DNA of 50,934 nt from Candidatus Hydrogenedentota bacterium (GTDB taxonomy: Bacteria > Hydrogenedentota > Hydrogenedentia > Hydrogenedentales > Hydrogenedentaceae). The stretch lies in assembly GCA_026415215.1 (NCBI GenBank), contig JAOAHN010000089.1, positions 1 to 50,934 of the forward strand. The letters run 5' to 3'. The notes beneath the pieces were generated by a model. The model had not been told where the DNA came from, searched no databases, and worked only from the letters and a program-made list of their open reading frames with translations. The position numbers and the translations under genes were made by a program. Of this stretch, positions 32,002 through 41,177 are shown one piece after another; position 1 is the stretch's first letter, and every line of letters begins with the position of its first letter.

Positions 32002-34014
32002 TTAACTCGATTTCTTTTCTCCGGATATTTTCTCGTCTAAAATCTTCCTGGCAGATTCGATCTGAGCATGTGCACCTACCAATACAAGCACATCATTCCC
32101 TTGTAATACAAAGTCTCCAGCAGGTCCAGGGAAAGGTTTTCCATTTCTAACCACTGCAATGACAGAACACCCAGTCTTCCGTCTTAAATCAATTTCGGCC
32201 AGGTTCTTACCAATGACTGAACTATTTTCCCCTAAGTAGTAAGTTTGGGTAGTGGTCTGCTGAAGTATTTTAATCACTTCCTCAATCCCCACTCTATCGC
32301 TGGCTTTTCCTCTAAGCATAGCATACCCATTAGCTCTAATTGCCAAAACTTCTGCCTCAACAATGTTATCAGGTATTCCACAACGCTTAAGTACATGTGC
32401 TACTACTTCTATGGATGTCTCAAAATCTTCAGGGATAACTTGGTGAGCACCTAACTTTCTCAATACATCAACCTCACTTGCAAACCTTGTTCTAACTAAA
32501 ATGTAGGCATTAGGATATCTTGTAGATATTTGTCCTACTATCTTTCTGCAAGCTACCGGGTCATTTATACCTATCACCACCGCTTGAGCAGAATCCAAAC
32601 CAGCTCGGCCAAGTATAATACTCTGAGTAGCATCGCCTACTATTAATCTAACGGGGTTATACTGTCTCGCTTTTTCAGCTAATTCCCTACTCATTTCTAT
32701 CACAACGAAGGGTATTCCCGTTGAACTGAGAACTTTCGCAAGATTTTCACCCGTTAAACCGTAGCCAATAATAACTACATGAGGCACTAAATTTGTTTCT
32801 TTACTTACCTCTTCTCTCTCTTCAACACCAAACCACTTATCATATAGATTAGTCACTAAATTATTTATCTTATCCATGTTGAGAAAAAGAAAACTTCCTA
32901 AAATCATCGTAGATATGGTTACACATACGAGGGAATTCATTAAGTAGTCACTTATAAACCCCAGTCTATACACTTCTCTTCCTAAAATAAAACTAAACTC
33001 ACTTAACGGCAAAAGAGCCACACTTCCAAGAACACATACCCTGATTGAGTTTCCCCCTACTTTCAAAGCCATTACATTAAAAACAAATTTTAAGAAGAGC
33101 ACTGCCAAAACACTTAATACAATATAACCCACATTAGAAATTGCCCAATCAACAGGGAAACACATACCTAAGGTAATAAAAAACAAAGCATAAATTACAT
33201 CCTGAAAGGGTTGAACTTCCGCTACAAGTAAGTGTTTCTCATCAGATTGTCCCAACATTATCCCCGCAAGACAAGCTCCCAAACCTGGAGTCCAACCTAA
33301 TCTCAGTGCAAAATAAGCACCTCCAATAGCAAAAAACAAAGCGAACAGTGTGAGTAAATCCCTACCTCCTTTTAATGCAACGAATCCAACAAACTTTGAT
33401 ATGTGATTCTTCCCAAAAGTGATAATGGCTAAACTGCCCACACCCAAGGTTATGCCTAACACAAACTTCAACAAACTTTCCTCTGTCCCCTTAACCTCCT
33501 TCATTATCACAAGCAACATCAGAAAACCTACAGTAGCAATGTCCTGAAAGAGAAGTGTAGTAGTGGAAATAAGTCCATAACTGGTTTCCATCTCTCCCCT
33601 ATCCTGGAAAACTCTTATCGCTAAGGCGGTACTACTTAAACTTAGTATGAAAGCCATAATGATAACTGTAGGTATATTGTTTAATCCCCAGATTAAGCTC
33701 CCCAAAAGTAAAGAAAATCCTAAAGCGTTGAGGAATAACTGCCATATGGCAGACTTAACAGGTAGAGAAAAAGAAACGATACTGATAACCTTACTTAGTT
33801 CAAGCCCTGCAACAAATAACAAGAGTATAGCACCCGCTTCAATAAGCAGAGAGACCCACTCTTCAGAATACACTCCAAAGCCATAAGGACCTAACAAAAT
33901 ACCCCCTATAATAAACCCCACTACTGATGGGAGTCTAAGATACCTAAACAATAAACTGATCCCAAACCCAATACCAAAAAGAACAAATAATCCGTAAAGG
34001 TAAGTTACTTGCAT
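32002..34014 (-). CDS. CPA2-type cation:proton antiporter with TrkA-N and TrkA-C domains (KefB/YbaL-like)
   Basis: A 670-residue protein. The first about 380 residues have 12-13 membrane helices of the Na+/H+ exchanger (CPA2) type, with GFIIGGILLGPYGFG and WTPGLGACLAGIMLG. Residues about 405-525 form a TrkA-N/KTN Rossmann domain (HVVIIGYGLTGENLAKVL, with GxGxxG). The last about 80 residues form a TrkA-C domain (GKNLAEIDLRRKTGCSVIAV). Such proteins exchange K+ or Na+ for protons and are gated by nucleotide or glutathione-adduct binding to the KTN domain. It stands alone, 60 bases downstream of the secDF stop on the same strand. Confidence 0.9.
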   Translation of the reverse strand: MQVTYLYGLFVLFGIGFGISLLFRYLRLPSVVGFIIGGILLGPYGFGVYSEEWVSLLIEAGAILLLFVAGLELSKVISIVSFSLPVKSAIWQLFLNALGFSLLLGSLIWGLNNIPTVIIMAFILSLSSTALAIRVFQDRGEMETSYGLISTTTLLFQDIATVGFLMLLVIMKEVKGTEESLLKFVLGITLGVGSLAIITFGKNHISKFVGFVALKGGRDLLTLFALFFAIGGAYFALRLGWTPGLGACLAGIMLGQSDEKHLLVAEVQPFQDVIYALFFITLGMCFPVDWAISNVGYIVLSVLAVLFLKFVFNVMALKVGGNSIRVCVLGSVALLPLSEFSFILGREVYRLGFISDYLMNSLVCVTISTMILGSFLFLNMDKINNLVTNLYDKWFGVEEREEVSKETNLVPHVVIIGYGLTGENLAKVLSSTGIPFVVIEMSRELAEKARQYNPVRLIVGDATQSIILGRAGLDSAQAVVIGINDPVACRKIVGQISTRYPNAYILVRTRFASEVDVLRKLGAHQVIPEDFETSIEVVAHVLKRCGIPDNIVEAEVLAIRANGYAMLRGKASDRVGIEEVIKILQQTTTQTYYLGENSSVIGKNLAEIDLRRKTGCSVIAVVRNGKPFPGPAGDFVLQGNDVLVLVGAHAQIESARKILDEKISGEKKSS

Positions 34015-34074
34015 TTAATTAGTGGTCCAAAAGAGATAAGCTCAATTTATGAACTAAATATCACAAAGAGCACT

Positions 34075-36828
34075 TCACGCTTTAGCTTTAGCACTCTTGG
34101 CCTTAACCACTTTCTTAGATGAAACCTTAGATTCTTCAGCCAATCTTAACTGCCTTCTCTCATTTATTCCCTCCCAAATAAGCACTATCGGCGAAGCCAC
34201 AAATATAGAAGAATAAGTCCCCACAGTGATACCTACCAACAAGGCAAAAGCAAAGTCTCTAATAGCCAAACCACCGAATATAATAAGCACTACAACCGAA
34301 AATAGAGTAGTCAATGCGGTCAGTAATGTTCTACTTAGTGTTTGATTTATAGACATATTTAGAATTTCTATGTATTTATAGCCTTTACCTCTATACAATC
34401 TTAGATTCTCTCTCACCCTATCGAAGACAACTATTGTATCATTAAGCGAATAACCTATGATGGTCAATATTGCTGCAACAACGCCCATATCTATCTGCCT
34501 TTTTAACACCGCAAACGCACCGAGAGTGACAAGGACATCGTGGACAAGAGCCAATACCGCTGCAACACCGAATTTAAGCTCAAATCTAAACCAGAGATAT
34601 ATGATGATAAACAAAAACGACCATATCACACACTTTATTGCATCACTTCTTAATTGAGCTCCAACTGCTGGTCCCACTGTCTGCTGGTCTTCAATTACTA
34701 CATCGGAGGAACTTCCAGACTTGGTTAAAGAAGCAAGTGCATTCTGGAGATAGGTTCCAATGTCTTCCACTGGATTTACAAGAGTTTGGGGAGAAGATTG
34801 CTCAGTCCCACTTTTCTGAGTTTCCCCTCCTCCAGAACCTTGAGATGTAGATGCTTGCGAAGACTTAGTAGCCTCAGCCAGGTTCTCAATATCCGTACGG
34901 GCTATTCTAATCAAAAATCTATTTCCCGCTTCTGCTTCAGCCTCACTTACCAACTGCACAATCGCTTTACCTAATCCTGCCTTAGTAAGTGCCTCTCTTA
35001 CCGACCCTGGTTGAATAGGCAGGTCATTTGTAATTTGCACATTTATATTAGTACCTTCAACAAAATCCACCCCTAAGTTGTCTCTCCCTCTCAAACCGAA
35101 AATTGTCATACCTATCACTATAACTATTCCACTAATAGTAAAGGCATAATATCTCAGCTCTAAAAATGGGATCTTAGGTTTCATAGGAATTAGTGCAAGC
35201 ATAGGCAGAGATTTTATTATCTTCTTCTCGACTAAGAAATCAAATAATGCTCTGCACACAACAAGTGAAGCAAAGATTGTTGCACATACACCAATACTCA
35301 AAGTAATCGCAAAACCTTCAATAGGTCCGGTTCCAAATTGCAATAGAACCGCCGCAGCAATCAGGGTAGTTATGTTTGCATCCAAGATAGTAGCAGTAGA
35401 ACGAGTAAAACCATTACTTATTGCTGATGTAAGAGCATGACCAAGTTTCAACTCTTCTCTAATTCTCTCGTAAATTAAGATATTTGCGTCAACAGCCATA
35501 CCTATGGTCAAGATTAGCCCTGCTACTCCTGGAAGTGTCAAAGTCATCTCAAAATATGCCATCAGAGCCAATATTATCAAAAAGTTCACCACAAGAGTAA
35601 CTAATGCTATAACTCCTGCCCAAAGGTAGTAAACAACCATAAATGCACTTACAATCGCCAATGCTACCACCGCAGAAATAACACTTCTGTGAACAGCGTC
35701 CGCCCCTAAACTCGCTCCAACTATGCGGGTAAATTCTTCTTTCACAGGAACTACCATTGACCCCGAATTTAAAGCAATTGCCAAATCAGTTGCCTCTGCT
35801 TGCTCAAAATTACCAGTAATCTCTCCCCGTGTCGTTATCCTATCCCTTATGACCGGAGCGGAGCAAACCATACCGTCAAGAACAATAGCCATTGGCTTTC
35901 CGATATTATTCCCCGTTGCCTCACCAAATCTTGCACCTGCCGCATTATTGAATTCAAACAGAATCTTCCAGTTTGGAGGGTTATCTTGATCAGGGATAGC
36001 AATAGCAGAGCGCAATCCCTCTCCAGATGCTATAGGAGTTGCGTCTATTAAATAAAGCTTATACACTTGCTCTTCATAAGGCTTAGGAGGTTGACTAAAG
36101 GCTATCGTCTTCCCTTCTGGGATCAAACCCTCCTTTTTCGCGTTCTCAAATAATCTTCCCACTCGCTCGAAGTTTTCCGCCCGCACAGTGAAGTAATCAC
36201 CCTTCATCTTAGGTCTCATTATAAAGGCATTAAATTCCTCAGGATATTTTTCCTTAATCTTTTGAAATACTTGGATAATTTCACTCATCTCTGCGACAAT
36301 GTGAAAGTTTAGCTGAGCAGTCCTTTTTGCAAGATTCTTAGCTCGTTCTACATTTTTCTCACCCGGTAACTGTATTTGAATTTGATTATTTCCCAATGCC
36401 TGGATTATTGGTTCCCTTGCCTCAAATTCGTTTATCCTTCGGGTTATTTGCTGTAAAACTACTTGTTGGACTTCTTTTTCTATATCGCTATCTGAGTATC
36501 CCCTATCTCGATACTCTTGCAACCTCTCTGGTGGTAAATCATTAATATCAAATCTAAGCACCATATGAATTCCACCCATTAGGTCCAATCCAAGATTTAT
36601 CACCCTATTTCTATCAAATTCTGCCCACCGTCTAATACTCTTCCACAACTCTTCATAGTAGCTGTGCCTCTTCTTGGCCCACTCATCGTCCTCCTGTCGC
36701 CACTTTTCTAATCGAGCTTGGCGGGCATCATCAGATAACATTAACCAACCCAAGGTGGGATACACTTGGATAATTGACCATATAATTACAATCCAAATCA
36801 ACAGCGTTATATAAGGATTCCTACGCAT
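34075..36828 (-). CDS. secDF: Protein translocase subunit SecD-SecF fusion
   Basis: A 917-residue fused SecDF that uses the proton gradient to pull proteins out of the SecYEG channel. The SecD part has GLDLMGGIHMVL near residue 65 and its six-helix block near 380-540, with GMAVDANILIYERIREEL. The SecF part begins about 560 and has GVDFVEGTNI, then a block with SLNDTIVVFDRVRENL. A Ser/Gly/Gln-rich linker (about 665-700) sits inside the SecF periplasmic domain and is unusual. It is the third gene of tgt-yajC-secDF, 85 bases behind yajC. Confidence 0.96.
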   Translation of the reverse strand: MRRNPYITLLIWIVIIWSIIQVYPTLGWLMLSDDARQARLEKWRQEDDEWAKKRHSYYEELWKSIRRWAEFDRNRVINLGLDLMGGIHMVLRFDINDLPPERLQEYRDRGYSDSDIEKEVQQVVLQQITRRINEFEAREPIIQALGNNQIQIQLPGEKNVERAKNLAKRTAQLNFHIVAEMSEIIQVFQKIKEKYPEEFNAFIMRPKMKGDYFTVRAENFERVGRLFENAKKEGLIPEGKTIAFSQPPKPYEEQVYKLYLIDATPIASGEGLRSAIAIPDQDNPPNWKILFEFNNAAGARFGEATGNNIGKPMAIVLDGMVCSAPVIRDRITTRGEITGNFEQAEATDLAIALNSGSMVVPVKEEFTRIVGASLGADAVHRSVISAVVALAIVSAFMVVYYLWAGVIALVTLVVNFLIILALMAYFEMTLTLPGVAGLILTIGMAVDANILIYERIREELKLGHALTSAISNGFTRSTATILDANITTLIAAAVLLQFGTGPIEGFAITLSIGVCATIFASLVVCRALFDFLVEKKIIKSLPMLALIPMKPKIPFLELRYYAFTISGIVIVIGMTIFGLRGRDNLGVDFVEGTNINVQITNDLPIQPGSVREALTKAGLGKAIVQLVSEAEAEAGNRFLIRIARTDIENLAEATKSSQASTSQGSGGGETQKSGTEQSSPQTLVNPVEDIGTYLQNALASLTKSGSSSDVVIEDQQTVGPAVGAQLRSDAIKCVIWSFLFIIIYLWFRFELKFGVAAVLALVHDVLVTLGAFAVLKRQIDMGVVAAILTIIGYSLNDTIVVFDRVRENLRLYRGKGYKYIEILNMSINQTLSRTLLTALTTLFSVVVLIIFGGLAIRDFAFALLVGITVGTYSSIFVASPIVLIWEGINERRQLRLAEESKVSSKKVVKAKSAKAKA

Positions 36829-36913
36829 ATAAAAACTATCCTCCTTCTTCTTACACTAGTTATTGAATGTTAATCAAAAGTAGTCTGCTATCAAACATAA
36901 AATTAATTTAGTA

Positions 36914-37297
36914 TCACTTCTTCTTCTGCGTTTCACCTCCTGATGTTCTTGAAACAACCTGAGCAACTGCACCCTTTATAAAATCTATTTCCACTTTATC
37001 ATCCACTCTCAAAGTTACCTTATCTTCCGAGATATCAACAATAGTCCCGTACATCCCACCGGAGGTAATAACCTTATCCCCCTTTTGGAGAGAGTTTAAC
37101 ATCTCTCTTCTTTCTTTTTCTCTCTTTTGCTGAGGTCTTATCATCAAAAAATACATAATCGCTATGAACGCAAGAATCATTGGAAGCATGCTTGTCCAAG
37201 GACTTGGTGTTGCGGACGGAGCTCCCCCATTCTGTGCGGTATTACTCACCTCAGGAGGGACTGCTTCTTGAGTTTGAGCAAACAAAAATCTCCACAT
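36914..37297 (-). CDS. yajC: Preprotein translocase accessory protein YajC
   Basis: A 127-residue protein with one membrane segment (about 34-52, WTSMLPMILAFIAIMYFLMI). RPQQKREKERREM follows directly, the hallmark of YajC. The cytoplasmic domain has GDKVITSGGMYGTIVDISED. It associates with SecDF and helps protein export. An additional Pro/Ala/Gly-rich N-terminal extension of about 30 residues (PPEVSNTAQNGGAPSATPSP) precedes the helix. It lies 17 bases after tgt in the operon. Confidence 0.95.
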   Translation of the reverse strand: MWRFLFAQTQEAVPPEVSNTAQNGGAPSATPSPWTSMLPMILAFIAIMYFLMIRPQQKREKERREMLNSLQKGDKVITSGGMYGTIVDISEDKVTLRVDDKVEIDFIKGAVAQVVSRTSGGETQKKK

Positions 37298-37314
37298 TAT
37301 ATCTTATTCTCCAG

Positions 37315-38496
<1,182 letters not shown>

Positions 38497-38709
38497 TTAA
38501 CCGGGAAAATCTCAAAAATTGATGGAAAACCACCTACACTGGACTTTTACAAAGGGAATAGTTTAATCAAAATAAAATATCCTTTTCAAAAAATATATAT
38601 TGTAGGCCAAATTTAAAATTTTTCATTTTAAGTCTTTTCAGATTTTTTTCTTTTTACACTATTTTGTAAAATATTATTTATACACACTGGCAAGATTCGG
38701 AGAAACCTC

Positions 38710-39960
38710 ATGAGTTCTATCCTCGATGCATTAAAAAAACTCGAGGAAGAAAGGAAACAACAACTTCGCATCCTTGAAAAAGAGGATAAGGAAGAGGTTG
38801 AAGACCTTAAAAAAACCCCTCCAGAAAATATATATCCTGTTAGATCTGCATCACCGGAGTTAGCAACGGAGGAAAGAGAAGAAGAAGTTTCTACAATCAG
38901 CCTCGAGAAAAAACAAAAGTATTACCTGCCAATAAAACAAGTAATAGCTATCATTTCTATTATAGGGGTTTTACTTACTCTTGCCTCACTCTCTCTGTCT
39001 TACATAATAGTTCAAACCCAACTAAGCAAAGTATCCCAAACCATAGTGACAACTACGGAGACCGCAACAAAAAAGACTGAAGCCCATACTGAACCTGAAG
39101 TTCCTATTACCAATGCGGATCAACCTTTATTAGACTCCTCATCTAACAATAAGGGTGAGAAAATAGACTCGGGAAATCAACCTTCAGAAACATCTAAAAC
39201 TAATTATATGGACAATGTGCCTGACAAAAGTTCTGCTCAGATTAATCCACCTCCACAAGTGAATCCACCAGAGAGAAAGAACAATGAGCAAACTACTCCG
39301 AAGGTTTCACCTTCTGAAAAGGATAAAGTCGCTACCCCCTCAAAAGAATCCCCTAAAACCATGAACATCTCTCAAGAACAAACGATTGAAAAAACTGGAG
39401 AAAAACCTCAAGACACTACAGTCTCTACATCTTCCCTCCAACAATCAAATCAAGAAGTTATCATCAAACCTACTGAAGAAACTATTCAACAATCTAATGT
39501 TCCCCCATCAGATAGTATCCCTCCTCAAAGTATTCAGTCTGAAAAAGAACTTGAAGAAAAACTCATAACCGCGAAGAATTCTTCTCAAAAAGTAATTACT
39601 CCTTCACCAACTCCTCAAATTCAGACAAGGGACCTACCCCCTCCTCCCACTAATCCTTCCCAGTTTGATACTACTTTTCAGCCTAAACCTTCACCTTCCT
39701 CACAGGAGCCTGTAGACATATCTAAACTTCCTGTACTCAGAACTTCTGACAGGGTTAGGTTAGGATTAGAAGACATGCAACTAAATGTGCTTAGAGAGCC
39801 AGGACCCCAAAATCCACACGGACTTGCTATAATAAATCTAACTAAAATATATGTAGGTGAGATGATACCTGGAACGCCAGTTAAGTTAATAGATGTCAGA
39901 ACACATGGCATCGCTATAGAAGTAGTGGGGACTGGCGAAAGATATTATGTGCCTCGATAA
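38710..39960 (+). CDS. GspB-like type II secretion accessory protein
   Basis: A 416-residue single-pass inner-membrane protein. It opens MSSILDALKKLEEERKQQL, the hallmark of GspB/T2SSB proteins. A membrane helix lies at about 77-100 (KQVIAIISIIGVLLTLASLS). A low-complexity Pro/Gln/Ser/Lys-rich periplasmic linker (about 115-340) follows. The C-terminal GspB domain is about 345-416, with GLAIINLTKIYVGEMIPGTP and AIEVVGTGERYYV. GspB with GspA couples the secretin to the peptidoglycan in type II secretion. The linker is much longer than in most relatives. No gspA is adjacent. SD CGGAG precedes the ATG. Confidence 0.75.
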   Translation: MSSILDALKKLEEERKQQLRILEKEDKEEVEDLKKTPPENIYPVRSASPELATEEREEEVSTISLEKKQKYYLPIKQVIAIISIIGVLLTLASLSLSYIIVQTQLSKVSQTIVTTTETATKKTEAHTEPEVPITNADQPLLDSSSNNKGEKIDSGNQPSETSKTNYMDNVPDKSSAQINPPPQVNPPERKNNEQTTPKVSPSEKDKVATPSKESPKTMNISQEQTIEKTGEKPQDTTVSTSSLQQSNQEVIIKPTEETIQQSNVPPSDSIPPQSIQSEKELEEKLITAKNSSQKVITPSPTPQIQTRDLPPPPTNPSQFDTTFQPKPSPSSQEPVDISKLPVLRTSDRVRLGLEDMQLNVLREPGPQNPHGLAIINLTKIYVGEMIPGTPVKLIDVRTHGIAIEVVGTGERYYVPR

Positions 39961-39988
39961 AACCTCTAAGGGAATAAGGAGTAAAAAT

Positions 39989-40975
39989 ATGCTAAAAAAA
40001 ATCTCCCTTGCTTTATTCATTCTGTCCATGGTAGTTTCTTGTGGTCCTCAAAAACAAAGTGAAAATAACCCAGTACAAATAGGTGACAAAGGTAAAGGTG
40101 AGACAATAGAAATTGCCGTAATACCAAAGTCTTTCTCACATCAGTTCTGGCTCACAGTAAAAGCAGGGGCCGATAAGGCGGGAGAGGAACTCGGTGTCAA
40201 GATAATTTGGCAAGGAACAGCCAAAGAGACTGAAGTAGAACAACAAATCAATATAGTTCAAGACATGATAAATAGAAAGGTAAAGGCAATTGTACTTGCT
40301 GCGAGTGACGCAAACGCTCTTGTGGGAATAGTAGAAAACGCTGTTAATAAAGGTATCCCTGTTGTGACTATAGATTCTGGTGTAAACTCAGACAAACCCG
40401 TTTCTTTTGTGGCCACTGACAACATACTTGGGGCAAAGATTGCTGCAGATACCTTAGCTAAACTAATCGGAGAAGAAGGCGAAGTGGGGTTAATCCCTTT
40501 CGTTGCAGGTGCTGCTACCTCAGAAATGAGAGAAAAAGGGTTCAAAGAAGGTATATCAGCTTATCCGAATATAAAGCTGGTTTCCGTATTGTATAGCGAT
40601 AGTAATGTGGCAAAAGCTATGGATGTGACCAATGACATGCTAACTGCTTTTCCAAACTTAAAAGGGATATTCGCAGCAAACGAATCAAGTGCAGTAGGAT
40701 GTGCTCAAGCAATCAAGAGCAAAGGCAAAGCAGGACAAGTAAAAGTAGTCGCTTTTGACGCTGCTGAGGAAGAAATTCAAGCACTGAAAGAGGGTGTAAT
40801 CCAAGCCTTAATAGTTCAAAATCCTTTCAAAATGGGATACCTTGGAGTCAAAACTGCATACGATGCTATAAAGGGTAAGCCTTTAGAAAAAAGGATAGAT
40901 ACCGGCGTTACCGTAGTAACATTAGAAAACATCAATGACCCAGAAATACAGAAGGTCCTATATCCTACACATTAA
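39989..40975 (+). CDS. Periplasmic sugar-binding lipoprotein of an ABC transporter (RbsB/LacI-like)
   Basis: A 328-residue substrate-binding protein with a lipobox (VVSC, about residue 17) and a type I periplasmic-binding fold. The core has AVIPKSFSHQFWLTVKAGAD, then DAIV-like VKAIVLAASDANALVGIV, GIPVVTIDSGVNSDKP and FAANESSAVGCAQAI. These match ribose and related sugar-binding proteins. The ATG at 39989 is chosen because AAGGAG lies seven bases upstream and the lipobox is then at the right distance; an in-frame ATG 42 bases earlier would overlap the GspB-like gene. No permease or ATPase gene is adjacent, so it is an orphan, or its partners are elsewhere. Confidence 0.88.
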   Translation: MLKKISLALFILSMVVSCGPQKQSENNPVQIGDKGKGETIEIAVIPKSFSHQFWLTVKAGADKAGEELGVKIIWQGTAKETEVEQQINIVQDMINRKVKAIVLAASDANALVGIVENAVNKGIPVVTIDSGVNSDKPVSFVATDNILGAKIAADTLAKLIGEEGEVGLIPFVAGAATSEMREKGFKEGISAYPNIKLVSVLYSDSNVAKAMDVTNDMLTAFPNLKGIFAANESSAVGCAQAIKSKGKAGQVKVVAFDAAEEEIQALKEGVIQALIVQNPFKMGYLGVKTAYDAIKGKPLEKRIDTGVTVVTLENINDPEIQKVLYPTH

Positions 40976-41076
40976 AAACTATAAATAGAGTAGCGATTTC
41001 TCTTGCTCCAATTAGAACTCTACTGGGAAGAAGAGACCTAAGAGTAAGTTAGGAAAGAGGACTTTCTTATATAAAG

Positions 41077-41100
41077 GATGGTTTACCATCGTTCTTTTCT
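41077..41100 (+). terminator. Weak hairpin after the sugar-binding protein gene
   Basis: GATGG-TTTA-CCATC followed by GTTCTTTTCT, about 100 bases after the stop. The five-pair stem is short and the U-run is interrupted, so it is a possible but weak terminator. The rest of 40976-41177 holds no gene that I can see. Confidence 0.3.
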
Positions 41101-41177
41101 GACACAAGTAACTATGAGTATACAATAACCATTTTTATCACGAAACAAGTATCAATATTGAACCCAGCCCACTCCAC

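Noticed and set aside
35723-36051. Two overlapping plus-strand open frames opposite secDF
   Set aside because: Shadow frames of a well-conserved gene.
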